Source of the DNA: AC-32 sp035518635
GTDB lineage: Bacteria > Actinomycetota > Thermoleophilia > Gaiellales > Gaiellaceae
Reading direction: 5' to 3'
NCBI GenBank assembly: GCA_035518635.1
Contig: DATIXI010000055.1
Span: 12,778 to 76,777 of the forward strand
DNA: 64,000 bases
This document shows positions 7,873-15,944 of the stretch, one piece after another; position 1 is the first letter of the stretch; every line of letters begins with the position of its first letter. Made by a program: the position numbers and the translations under genes. The notes under the pieces were generated by a model. It worked only from the letters and a program-made list of their open reading frames with translations. It did no database searches and had not been told where the DNA came from.

Positions 7873-9425
7873 GCGAGCCCCGGGCGATGCGAACCGAGCT
7901 CGCGCCCGACGCGCGGACGATGGCGCGCGGCGCGGCTGTGAACGTCGTCGGCGCTCTCACGACCACGGCGCTCTCGTTCGCGCTGAGCCTGCTGATCACG
8001 CATGAGATCCGCGCGAGCCCGTTCGGCCTCTACTCGCTCGCGCTCGTCATGGTCCTGCTGGCCCAGGTGCTCGCCACTCTCGGCGTCGACGTCGGTGCGG
8101 TCCGGTTCGTCGCACTCAGCGCGTCGCGTGGGGACGAGGAGGGTGCGCGCGGAGCTCTGCAGGGGGCGTTCGCGGTCGTCGCCTCGTTCAGCTGGGCGCT
8201 CGCGCTGCTCATGTACCGCTCGGCACCCTGGCTGACGGAGTCGTTCTTCCAGAAGCCGGGGGCGGCGCACCTCGTGCGCCTGATCGCGCTCTCGCTCCCC
8301 GCGCTCGCGCTCACGCGGGTCGCGATCGGGGCGCTGCAGGGCCTCGGCATGATGCGCTACGCGGCCCTGCTCAGCCCGGTGAGGGTCGCCCTGAACATCG
8401 CGGTCGCCGCGCCGGTCCTGCTCCTCGGCTACGGCGCCGACGGCCTTGCGCTCGCGTTCGTGACCACGTCCTGGGCCACGCTCTTCGTCTCGGCGACGCT
8501 CCTGACGCGCGCGCTTCCTGGTGCCTTCCGTCCGACCTTGCGTCACTGGCGCCTCGGCGCGCTCATGACGTTCTCGGTGCCACAGACGCTGACGACGCTC
8601 CTGCTTCAGACGATCCTCTGGACGGACACGGTGCTCGTCGGCCGTCTGCGCCCGGCGGCCGAGGTCGCGGTGTACTGGATCGTGCAGCGGCTGCTCTCGC
8701 CGGCCCAGACGGTCTCGACCGCAACCGGGCAGATGTTCGCGCCCAGGATCGCCACGGAGCACGCACGCGGGGACGTCGCGACGCTCGGCATGATGTTGAA
8801 GCGCGTGACCTACTGGAACGTCTCGATGGCGATTCCCGTGTTCGGGCTGCTCCTGCTGGTGCCCGGCCCGCTCCTGGCTCTCTTCGGCGCGACCTACACG
8901 GCCGGCGCGACGGCTCTCGCGATCCTGGCCGCGGGGCAGATCTTCAACGCCGCGACCGGGCCGCTCGGCCAGATGATCAACATGTCCGGCCGCCCGTACG
9001 TCACGCTCGCCAACAACTGCGCGGTCGCCGCGCTCAACATCGTCGGCTGCCTGGTCCTGATCCCGCGCTACGGCATCACCGGCGCCGCGTGCTCGACGAC
9101 GGGCGCGATCACGCTCGTGAACCTGATCAAGCTCGCGCAGGTGCGAATGCTCTTCGGGATCAACCCGTTCCGGCCGGAGACGCTCCGCGCGCTCGGCGCG
9201 GGCGCCGTCGCGGTGCTCGTCGCCCTGCCACTCGTCGTGCTCATCGCCTGGCCGAGCGCTCTCGTGGAGGTGCTGGCCGCGGCCCTCGTGCTCGTTCCCG
9301 TCTACGGCGTCCTCTACTGGTTGACGGCCGCCGGCGACGAGGAGAAGGAGCTGCTGCGCCTCCGCGGCCGCCTGCTCGTCGCCCCGGCGACCGAGCCTCC
9401 TCCCGTGTCCCCCGTCGGGTCGTGA
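7869..9425 (+). CDS. Wzx-type polysaccharide flippase
   Basis: A 518-residue MATE/MOP-superfamily membrane protein with about 14 hydrophobic segments spread over its whole length. RGAAVNVVGALTTTALSF opens the first helix, and a segment with ILAAGQIFNAATGPLGQM lies near residue 355, as in the polysaccharide biosynthesis protein family. It should move the lipid-linked repeat unit across the membrane for Wzy. The GTG at 7869 overlaps the preceding stop by 4 bases, which supports this start over ATG or GTG codons further upstream. The stop overlaps the next gene in the same way, suggesting translational coupling. Confidence 0.85.
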   Translation: MSEPRAMRTELAPDARTMARGAAVNVVGALTTTALSFALSLLITHEIRASPFGLYSLALVMVLLAQVLATLGVDVGAVRFVALSASRGDEEGARGALQGAFAVVASFSWALALLMYRSAPWLTESFFQKPGAAHLVRLIALSLPALALTRVAIGALQGLGMMRYAALLSPVRVALNIAVAAPVLLLGYGADGLALAFVTTSWATLFVSATLLTRALPGAFRPTLRHWRLGALMTFSVPQTLTTLLLQTILWTDTVLVGRLRPAAEVAVYWIVQRLLSPAQTVSTATGQMFAPRIATEHARGDVATLGMMLKRVTYWNVSMAIPVFGLLLLVPGPLLALFGATYTAGATALAILAAGQIFNAATGPLGQMINMSGRPYVTLANNCAVAALNIVGCLVLIPRYGITGAACSTTGAITLVNLIKLAQVRMLFGINPFRPETLRALGAGAVAVLVALPLVVLIAWPSALVEVLAAALVLVPVYGVLYWLTAAGDEEKELLRLRGRLLVAPATEPPPVSPVGS

Positions 9426-10588
9426 TCGTTCTCCTCCTCCTCGCCCTCGCACTGGTCCCCCACGGCGCGCACGCGGGAGGGAACCAGGTCGTGCAGGTCG
9501 ACAAGACGTGGACCTGCACCTCCAAGGTCGACCTCGACCTGGTCAAGGTGACGATGACCCGTGCGGTGATCGGCAATCGCAAGCTCGAGGACGCCGTCCA
9601 CCTCCGCAACGGGTGCACCGGCCGGATCGGGCGGCTCGAGATCGTCCAGTGGGCGGCCGACGGCGTCAAGATCGCTCAGGGCGCACACGACCTCACCGTC
9701 GGCGGAGGGAGCATCCGCTGCCTCGGGAAGGCACCGACGCTCCACCAGGACGGGATCCAGGCTCTGGGCGGCGCGCGCATCACGTTCCACGACCTCACGA
9801 TCGACTGCGGTCGCCAGCAAGACCGGCTCATCGACTCGAACTTCTTCGTGAACGAGGCCGGCAAGTCGACTCAGCCGCCGACGGACATCGTCTGCGACGG
9901 CTGCTGGCTCGGGGGCTGGGCGGCGCACACGGTGAATCTGCAAACGTCCGTGCGCTCGGGCGTGACCGACTCGACGCTCTGCGTCGCGCGCTTCCCGAAG
10001 CTCACCTTCCAGGTCGGATCCGGCGCAGTCGACCCGGTCCGGACCCGCAACCGGATCCTCCAGTGCGGCAACGGCCAGCTCACGCTCGACCGCGGCCGTC
10101 GAACCGTCGTCTTCGGGCGGCCGCTTGTCCTGACCGGGCTCTTCCTCGGGCAGGCGCCCGGCTCGCCGGTCTCGGCCGAGGAGCGCCCGCAGGGCTCTTC
10201 GCGGTTCGTCCCGCTTCCGGGCACGGCCCACAGCTCGACGAACGGGCACTTCACCCTCGTTCTGCGGCCGCGCGTGGGCGGCACGGTGCGGCTCCGCTCC
10301 GGCTCGACCGTGGGCCCCGTCGCCACCGTGCACGTCAGGCCGCGGGTGCTGCTCACGCGCTCACACGGCCGGCTCGTCGCGAAGGTCGTGGCGGGGCGGT
10401 CCTACGCCGGCCGAACGACGATGCTGCAGGCTCTGCACAAGGGGCGCTGGGGCACGGTGCGCAAGGTCGTCCTCGGGCGCGGCTCGAAGGCCGTCTTCAG
10501 CCCTGGGATCGCCGGCGTGCGGGTTCGGCTGGCGGTGCCCGCCACCCGCGGCTACCTGGCCGCGACGAGCGGAGCCATTCGGCTGTGA
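9422..10588 (+). CDS. Secreted right-handed beta-helix protein with C-terminal beta domain (family A copy 1)
   Basis: A 388-residue protein with a short signal peptide (VIVLLLLALALVPHGAHA). Residues about 20-230 are a series of short strands with regularly placed Gly, Asn and Cys (GCTGRIGRLEIVQWAADGVK, GGGSIRCLGKAPTLHQDGI). This looks like a parallel beta-helix of the pectate-lyase/epimerase kind. A 150-residue beta-rich, basic C-terminal region follows. A clear paralogue without that tail lies at 15945. Position inside the Wzz-Wzy-Wzx operon, with 4-base overlap to wzx, suggests that it trims, epimerises or binds the exported glycan. No catalytic residues can be assigned. Confidence 0.7.
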   Translation: MIVLLLLALALVPHGAHAGGNQVVQVDKTWTCTSKVDLDLVKVTMTRAVIGNRKLEDAVHLRNGCTGRIGRLEIVQWAADGVKIAQGAHDLTVGGGSIRCLGKAPTLHQDGIQALGGARITFHDLTIDCGRQQDRLIDSNFFVNEAGKSTQPPTDIVCDGCWLGGWAAHTVNLQTSVRSGVTDSTLCVARFPKLTFQVGSGAVDPVRTRNRILQCGNGQLTLDRGRRTVVFGRPLVLTGLFLGQAPGSPVSAEERPQGSSRFVPLPGTAHSSTNGHFTLVLRPRVGGTVRLRSGSTVGPVATVHVRPRVLLTRSHGRLVAKVVAGRSYAGRTTMLQALHKGRWGTVRKVVLGRGSKAVFSPGIAGVRVRLAVPATRGYLAATSGAIRL

Positions 10589-11643
10589 TGGACGGCCCGG
10601 TCTTCGTCGTCGGCTCCTCGCGCTCGGGCACGAACCTCACCCGCGCGCTGCTCAACCGGCACAGCGAGCTCTGGGTCTCGGGCGAGACGCACTACTTCGA
10701 CGATCTTCGCCCGCGTCTACCCGGCTGCGGCAAGGAGCGGCTCGAAGGCCCGGCCCGGGACCGCTGCGAGGAGTACTTCCTCGCGCTCTCGCACCGCGCG
10801 TTCGGGCAGGCCGGAGATCCCGCCGGGAGCCGCGTCGACGCCGGGGAGCTGCGCTCCGCCGCGACGGAGCTTGGAGGGACGGGCGACGCGTACTTTGAGG
10901 CGCTCTGCGTGATCCGGGCCGGGCTTCATGGCCGTCCGCACTGGGGTGAGAAGACGCCCAGGCACGTGTACCGGATCGACGCCGTGCTGGGCGCGTTCCC
11001 GAACGCGAAGGTCGTGTGTCTCGTCCGCGACCCGCGCGCGGTCGTGGCCTCGTACCGCGACTGGCACCGTGCGGCCGAGCGTCGCGGGGTGGTGGAGTCC
11101 GAGCAGCTCAGCGCCGACCGGGAGCGGACGCGTCGCTCCTTCAACGTCGTGCTGATGAGCCTGCTCTGGCGTGCCGTCGTGCGCGCCTCCTACACGGCGC
11201 TGGAGACGCACGGCGTCGAGCGCGTCCGCATCCAGCGCTTCGAGCGCCTCGCGCAGCAGCCCGAGGCGGAGGTGCGTGACCTGTGCGCGTGGCTCGGCCT
11301 TCCCTTCGAGCCGGCGCTGCTCGAGATCCCGGTCGTCAACAGCTCGTATGCGACCCAGGGCGAGGGCATCTCGACGGAGCCGCTCGACCGCTGGCGTGAA
11401 CGCCTCCCCGACGCCGACGTGGGCGTCGTTCAGGCCTGTTGCGGGAGTCTGATGGACGAGCTCGGCTACGAGAGGGTGGACGCACCCGTCGGCCGGGCGA
11501 GGCTTGCCTGGGCGTTCGGGACGGCACCGTTCGCGGCAGCACGTGCGGGGGTCGCGAACCGCGCGAGGCTCGGCCGCGCGAGCCAGTACCTGCGCCGGCG
11601 TGCCGGGTCGGCGTTCTCACGCGGCCCGCTCGGGGCCGAGTAG
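10588..11643 (+). CDS. Sulfotransferase family protein
   Basis: A 351-residue protein with the PAPS 5'-phosphosulfate loop GSSRSGTNLTRALLNRH at residues about 8-24. The 3'-phosphate site VVCLVRDPRAVVASYRDW lies near residue 145. The ATG overlaps the preceding stop by one base (TGATG). It should transfer sulfate from PAPS to a sugar or lipid-linked acceptor in the cytoplasm. It is the last gene of the EPS export operon and one of three sulfotransferases in this locus. It converges with the methyltransferase gene with no space between the two stop codons. Confidence 0.85.
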   Translation: MDGPVFVVGSSRSGTNLTRALLNRHSELWVSGETHYFDDLRPRLPGCGKERLEGPARDRCEEYFLALSHRAFGQAGDPAGSRVDAGELRSAATELGGTGDAYFEALCVIRAGLHGRPHWGEKTPRHVYRIDAVLGAFPNAKVVCLVRDPRAVVASYRDWHRAAERRGVVESEQLSADRERTRRSFNVVLMSLLWRAVVRASYTALETHGVERVRIQRFERLAQQPEAEVRDLCAWLGLPFEPALLEIPVVNSSYATQGEGISTEPLDRWRERLPDADVGVVQACCGSLMDELGYERVDAPVGRARLAWAFGTAPFAAARAGVANRARLGRASQYLRRRAGSAFSRGPLGAE

Positions 11644-12351
11644 CTACCTGCGCCCTTCGGCGTAGACGGTCTCGCTCTCGCGCTGCGGGCTGTCGGGGGG
11701 CGGGTCGAGATCGGAGTCCCCGAACGACCGGCGCCTCACGTCGCGGAAGCCGGCCTCGGACAGGACGCGCTCGAGCGTCTCCGCGTCCCAGACCGACCGG
11801 TGGCCGTGGTCGAGCGCCACCTCGGCCACCGCGAGAAGGCGGGTGGGCCGGCCCGGCCGCTCTCGCTCGATGAACGCCTGGTCGCCCACGTAGCTCTCGA
11901 GGTAGCGCCCGAAGTCCGGGACGCCGACGCGGACGATTCCGTCTGCCGCCAGCACACGCCGAGACTCGGCCAGCATGTCGAGCACCTGCGCGAGCGGGAA
12001 GTGCTCGAGCACGTGCTCGAGGAAGACGGCCTCGGCGGCGCCGTCGGCGAACGGCAGGGGCCGGGTCAGGTCCCACAGGAGGTCGGGGCTCATCCCGAGC
12101 ACGTCGACGTTCACCCAGCCCGGCAGCCGGTGCGCTCCCGAGCCGAGGTGCAGGCGGAGAGGATCGGCCTCGGCCAGGCGCCGCGCTTTGCGCCGCTCGA
12201 GCGGGGCGAGTACGACGGTGCCCTTGACCTTCGCCGATTGGCGGAGCTCGAAGCTCGAGACGCGGCGCAGCATCCGGGTCGCTTTGCCTCGCTCGAGGCC
12301 TCGCGTCCGGGCCGCCTCGCGCTCCTCCAGGTAGCGGCGGATGTCGCCCAC
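11644..12351 (-). CDS. SAM-dependent methyltransferase (class I)
   Basis: A 235-residue protein. LRLHLGSGAHRLPGWVNVD is the SAM-binding motif I as seen in methyltransferases of glycan clusters. DLTRPLPFADGAAEAVFLEH and the HVLEHFP and RVLAADGIVRVGVPD stretches are motifs II and III. The N-terminal 60 residues are basic and helical. The GTG at 12351 lies exactly 6 nt after TAGCTT, so the message is probably leaderless. It is divergent from a GT2 gene with only 22 bp between the start codons. Methylation of a sugar in the repeat unit is the likely role. Confidence 0.8.
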   Translation of the reverse strand: MGDIRRYLEEREAARTRGLERGKATRMLRRVSSFELRQSAKVKGTVVLAPLERRKARRLAEADPLRLHLGSGAHRLPGWVNVDVLGMSPDLLWDLTRPLPFADGAAEAVFLEHVLEHFPLAQVLDMLAESRRVLAADGIVRVGVPDFGRYLESYVGDQAFIERERPGRPTRLLAVAEVALDHGHRSVWDAETLERVLSEAGFRDVRRRSFGDSDLDPPPDSPQRESETVYAEGRR

Positions 12352-12357
12352 GCTGAC

Positions 12358-12367
12358 AAGCTACCGT
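12358..12367. promoter_or_regulatory. Overlapping divergent -10 elements
   Basis: The 22-bp gap between the GTG at 12351 (minus) and the GTG at 12374 (plus) holds TAGCTT on the minus strand (12363-12358) and TACCGT on the plus strand (12362-12367). Each is 6 nt from its start codon, and the two share two base pairs. Both genes would be leaderless, and RNA polymerase could not occupy both promoters at once. Confidence 0.45.
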
Positions 12368-12373
12368 CCCCGC

Positions 12374-13291
12374 GTGGACGATCTCGCGGTCATCGTCGTC
12401 TCCACCGACCAGGAGCGCTGGCTGCCGCGCTGCCTGCCGACGGTGCTCGCCGCATCCGATGGCCTCGGTCTCGACCTCGTCGTCGTGGACAACGGGACGT
12501 CGCAGGCGACGCAGGAGCTCGTCGAGCGCGAGTTCCCGCAGGCGCGGGCGATCGTGTGCGAGAACCACGGCTTCGCGCACGCGAACAACGTGGCCCTCGC
12601 GACCTGCGACGCGCGCTGGGTGCTGTTCCTCAACCCGGACACCGAGCTGCTGGAGGGAACGCTGACCGGCCTCGTCGGGGAGCTCGACGGCCGGCCCCGG
12701 ATCGGCGTGGCGGGAGCGCGCCAGGTCGATGCCGACGGCGCCGTGACGCCGACGATGCGCCGCTTCCCCTCGGTGTCCCGTGCGTTCGGGGACGCGTTCG
12801 GGCTGGAGCGGTTCCCCCGCAGGCCCGGGTGGCTCGGCGAGCGCGAGCTCCGGCTCGAGCTCTACGAGCGCGAGTTCGAGAGCGACTGGACGATCGGCTC
12901 GTTCATGCTCCTCCGCCGCGAGGCGCTCGACGCGGTCCGGGGGTTCGACGAGCGCTTCTTCCTCTACTCGGAGGAGGTCGACCTCTGCCTCCGCGTCCGG
13001 TGCGCGGGCTGGACGGTGGTGCACATGCCGTCAGTGACGGTCCTCCACCACGGCAGCTCCGGCCGCACGCTCGACCCGCGGCTCGCGAGCCAGAGCGCCT
13101 GGTCGCAGCTCCTCTACGCAGAGAAGAACATGTCCGCCCCCTCGAGGGTGGCGTTCCGGGCCGCCCTGTTGACGCGTTACGGAATCCGATCGCTGCACGG
13201 CGACCCGAGGCGGCGCGAGGCGGCACGGGCGGCCACCGCGCTGCTCGCCGGGCGACGGCGGCCGCCGTTCGAGCAGGCGGCGGGCGCATGA
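12374..13291 (+). CDS. Glycosyltransferase family 2 (rhamnosyltransferase-like)
   Basis: A 305-residue GT-A protein. LAVIVVSTDQERWLPRCLPT opens the nucleotide-binding fold, VVDNGTSQ follows, and FLNPDTELLEG holds the DXD-type metal site. GFDERFFLYSEEVDLCLR is the C-terminal acceptor-side motif of the WbbL-like rhamnosyltransferase group. It adds a sugar to the growing lipid-linked repeat unit in the cytoplasm. The GTG at 12374 lies 6 nt after TACCGT, which supports a leaderless start. The stop overlaps the ATG of the following sulfotransferase (ATGA). Confidence 0.85.
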   Translation: MDDLAVIVVSTDQERWLPRCLPTVLAASDGLGLDLVVVDNGTSQATQELVEREFPQARAIVCENHGFAHANNVALATCDARWVLFLNPDTELLEGTLTGLVGELDGRPRIGVAGARQVDADGAVTPTMRRFPSVSRAFGDAFGLERFPRRPGWLGERELRLELYEREFESDWTIGSFMLLRREALDAVRGFDERFFLYSEEVDLCLRVRCAGWTVVHMPSVTVLHHGSSGRTLDPRLASQSAWSQLLYAEKNMSAPSRVAFRAALLTRYGIRSLHGDPRRREAARAATALLAGRRRPPFEQAAGA

Positions 13292-14130
13292 GGTCGAGGA
13301 TCAGGCGGCTCCTCCGCGGGATCCGCGTCGAGCCGCGGAGGTCCGAGCCGGAGCCGGTTGGCGAGGCCGAGTGGGAGCGGTTGGCGCTGCGGTTCGCCGA
13401 CGACGGACCGGGGGTTGTCGGCGCGACCGGCGGCTCGGGCACGCGCGTCGTCGCACGCGTGCTGCGGCGCGCCGGGATGTTCCTCGGCGACGACCTCAAC
13501 CGCTCCGAGGACGCGCTCGACTTCGCTGCCTTCTCGGACCGCTGGATCAACCGCTACGCAGCCGGCGAGAGCCCGCCCGAGATGAGCCGCGAGCTCCGTG
13601 GCCTGGTCGCGCGCCAGCACGCGGACGCGGACGGACGGCGGTGGGGCTGGAAGGAGCCGCGCAGCGTCTACCTGCTCGAGCTCCTCGACCGGCAGCTGCC
13701 CGGCCTGCGCTTCCTGCACGTCGTACGCGACGGCCGCGACATGGCCTACTCCGAGAATCAGGTTCAGCTCCGCAAGCACGGCGACGCGGTGCTCGGGCAT
13801 GCGCGGGAAGGCGAGACGGACGCGCTCCGCTCGATCGCGCTCTGGAGCGAGGTGAACCTCCGGGCTGCCGACTACGGCGAGCGCGCGCTCGGGGACCGCT
13901 ATCTCCGCGTGCGCTTCGAGGATCTGTGCGCCGACCCGTCTGGAACGGTTGCCGGGATCCTGGGCTTCTTCCGGCTTTCGGTCGACGTCGAGGGCATCGC
14001 GGCCGAGGAGGTGCACCCGCCCGAGACGCTCGGCCGCTGGCGGAACGCGACGCCTGAGACGACACGTGCGCTCGAAGAGCGGGCCGGGGACGCGCTGCGC
14101 CGCTTCGGCTACCAGTCGTCGTCCGAGTAG
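13288..14130 (+). CDS. Sulfotransferase family protein
   Basis: A 280-residue protein. GVVGATGGSGTRVVARVLRR (about 45-65) is the PAPS phosphosulfate loop, and LRFLHVVRDGRDMAYSENQ (about 145-165) is the 3'-phosphate-binding segment. GWKEPRSVYLLELL is the region between them. A late PPETLGRWRN segment is common in this family. The start overlaps the GT2 stop by 4 bases, so the two are translationally coupled and probably modify the same glycan. The last 22 bases overlap the convergent sulfotransferase gene. Confidence 0.8.
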   Translation: MRSRIRRLLRGIRVEPRRSEPEPVGEAEWERLALRFADDGPGVVGATGGSGTRVVARVLRRAGMFLGDDLNRSEDALDFAAFSDRWINRYAAGESPPEMSRELRGLVARQHADADGRRWGWKEPRSVYLLELLDRQLPGLRFLHVVRDGRDMAYSENQVQLRKHGDAVLGHAREGETDALRSIALWSEVNLRAADYGERALGDRYLRVRFEDLCADPSGTVAGILGFFRLSVDVEGIAAEEVHPPETLGRWRNATPETTRALEERAGDALRRFGYQSSSE

Positions 14131-15032
14131 AAGAGGGGCCACACGTCCCGAGTTCGCTCGCGGAGGAGCGCGATCTCGTCGGGCTCGAAGATCGTGCGCC
14201 AGCTCTCCGCCGCGCGAGCGGTGTCGAGGTCGACCGCGTGCGGAGCGCTCGCGTCGGCCGCGACGGGGTTGTCCGAGCTGCTCGCCTCCTCGATCCGCCC
14301 CCGGGCGGAGGGAGTGAGCTCGAGCCCGAGGCGCGAGTACAGCCGCTCGAAGGTGCCGCCCGGATCGGCGCACGCGTCCTCGTGCCGGAGAAAGACCCAG
14401 TCCGCGTGGCGCTCGCGGTACCCGGCGACGGTGCCGTAGAGGATCCGCCAGAGCAATGCGGCCTCCTCGAGCGCATCACCGGGGGCCCTGGCGAACGAGA
14501 CGATCTCGCGCTCGTACGGACGCAGGAGCTCGGGAACCTCCCCGTCCACGAGGAAGGATCCGAAGTCGTGCCTGAAGCCGAGCCGGGTGACGCTCCCGGC
14601 AAACCCGGCCGGGTGGCGGATCAGGACGACGACTTCCATCCCGAAGCGCTCCGCCAGCCACTCTGCCGAGAGGAGCGCGATCGGATCCTTCACGAGCGGC
14701 CGGGCCCGGGCCCACCGCGACCTGGCGCTCCGCCCGGAGTCGCGGAGAGCCCGGAGGGCGTCGCGCGGCCCGCGTAGGGTGTGCAGCTCGGCGCCCCAGT
14801 CGTACTGGAAGGCGAGGGTCTCCGTGAGCCCTGGGAGATAGCGCTCCTCGTTCCGCTCGGTCACGACCGTGAAGTAGCGCTCGAACGGGGCCGGGCTGAG
14901 GCCCGCAGGCGTCCGGGGGCTGAACGGCTCGTGGATGTACCCGACTCCGGGCGCGAGCGCGAGCATCTTCCCGACCCAGGTCGTGCCCGAGCGGTGGGCG
15001 CCAGTGACGAGGATCGGGCCGCCGTCGGTCAC
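14109..15032 (-). CDS. Sulfotransferase family protein
   Basis: A 307-residue protein starting with GTG 15032, which overlaps the stop of the upstream GT2 gene (GTGA). ILVTGAHRSGTTWVGKMLAL (about 8-27) is a textbook PAPS loop. VVVLIRHPAGFAGSVTRLGF (about 155-175) is the 3'-phosphate site. WVFLRHEDACADPGGTFERL matches the C-terminal part of bacterial sulfotransferases. With the GT2 gene it forms a coupled pair that mirrors the GT2-sulfotransferase pair on the opposite strand. Confidence 0.85.
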   Translation of the reverse strand: MTDGGPILVTGAHRSGTTWVGKMLALAPGVGYIHEPFSPRTPAGLSPAPFERYFTVVTERNEERYLPGLTETLAFQYDWGAELHTLRGPRDALRALRDSGRSARSRWARARPLVKDPIALLSAEWLAERFGMEVVVLIRHPAGFAGSVTRLGFRHDFGSFLVDGEVPELLRPYEREIVSFARAPGDALEEAALLWRILYGTVAGYRERHADWVFLRHEDACADPGGTFERLYSRLGLELTPSARGRIEEASSSDNPVAADASAPHAVDLDTARAAESWRTIFEPDEIALLRERTRDVWPLFYSDDDW

Positions 15033-15925
15033 TCGAACAGCGGTTGGGCGCCGCCTTGCAGCGCCGGCCTGCGCGCCGCCTGCCGGACCGCGCTTGCGCC
15101 GAGCGTCCATTCCGCGACCGCCATGCGGGGCAGGAGTACGAGGAATCGGCGCCGCAGCTCCGGGTTGTCGGCGACCCTGCGGTAGACCACCGGCAGGCGG
15201 AGAAGGAGGAAGTACTGCAGCGGCACGTGCCGGCTGAGCCGTCGGGCGCTCCCGGTCTCGAGCGACGATGCGCGGGCGAGCCCGTACGCGAGCCGCCGCT
15301 GCTGCCTGCGCAGGTCGGTGTAGGTGCGGCGCTCGTGCTCGTGGGCCGCCGTGAACCGCGGGTCGAAGACCAGACGCGCGCCGGCCTCGCGCGCGGCGGC
15401 GCAGAAGAGCGCGTCCTCGGCGCCGTAGCTCTCGTCCCAGCGCAGAGGCAGATCTCGCGGGACGATCATGCAGAAGGAGGAGACGAACGACGCGTCCCTC
15501 GGGAGCCCCCGAGGCAGGTACGGCGTCTCGACCTGCAGGTGCGCGACCCAGCCCCAGGGGGTGTCCGAGTGAAACGTCCGCCCACAGCCGACGATGGCCC
15601 CCGGGAACTCGCGCGCCGCCCGCACGATCCCTTCGCCCCAGCCCGAGTCGGGCACCGCGTCGGCGTCGAGGAAGACGACGAGCTCGCTGCTCGCCGCCTC
15701 CCAGCCGACGTTCCGGGCACCGCCCGCAAAGCCTCGCCGGTCCGGGGCGATCACGCGGGCGCCGTGCCGCTCGGCCACGCGGCTGGTCTCGTCAGTAGAG
15801 CCGTCGTCGACGACGAGCACCTCGGCCGGGCGGGGCTCCTGGGCAGCCAGGGCCTCGAGCACACGCGGCAGGGTCCGCGCGGCATCGCGCGCCGGGATCA
15901 CGACGCTGTACGACGGGCCGTCCAC
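15029..15925 (-). CDS. Glycosyltransferase family 2
   Basis: A 298-residue GT-A enzyme with YSVVIPARDAARTLPRVLEA at the N-terminus, VVDDGSTDET, then VVFLDADAVPDSGW with the DXD-like metal site. ESYGAEDALFCAAAREAG is the ED-containing acceptor motif. The C-terminal part is basic and may lie on the membrane. The GTG at 15925 is preceded by TATCGT at 7 nt, suggesting its own leaderless transcript just downstream of the beta-helix gene (gap 19 bp). Longer upstream starts are possible but have no promoter or ribosome site. Confidence 0.8.
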   Translation of the reverse strand: MDGPSYSVVIPARDAARTLPRVLEALAAQEPRPAEVLVVDDGSTDETSRVAERHGARVIAPDRRGFAGGARNVGWEAASSELVVFLDADAVPDSGWGEGIVRAAREFPGAIVGCGRTFHSDTPWGWVAHLQVETPYLPRGLPRDASFVSSFCMIVPRDLPLRWDESYGAEDALFCAAAREAGARLVFDPRFTAAHEHERRTYTDLRRQQRRLAYGLARASSLETGSARRLSRHVPLQYFLLLRLPVVYRRVADNPELRRRFLVLLPRMAVAEWTLGASAVRQAARRPALQGGAQPLFE

Positions 15926-15944
15926 GACCCTGACGATAACGCGG

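Noticed and set aside
7320..9452. A 710-codon open frame on the minus strand opposite the Wzy and Wzx genes
   Set aside because: It is Arg/Glu/Asp-rich with no domain, lies wholly antisense to two convincing membrane-protein genes with overlapping junctions, and is a by-product of high G+C content.
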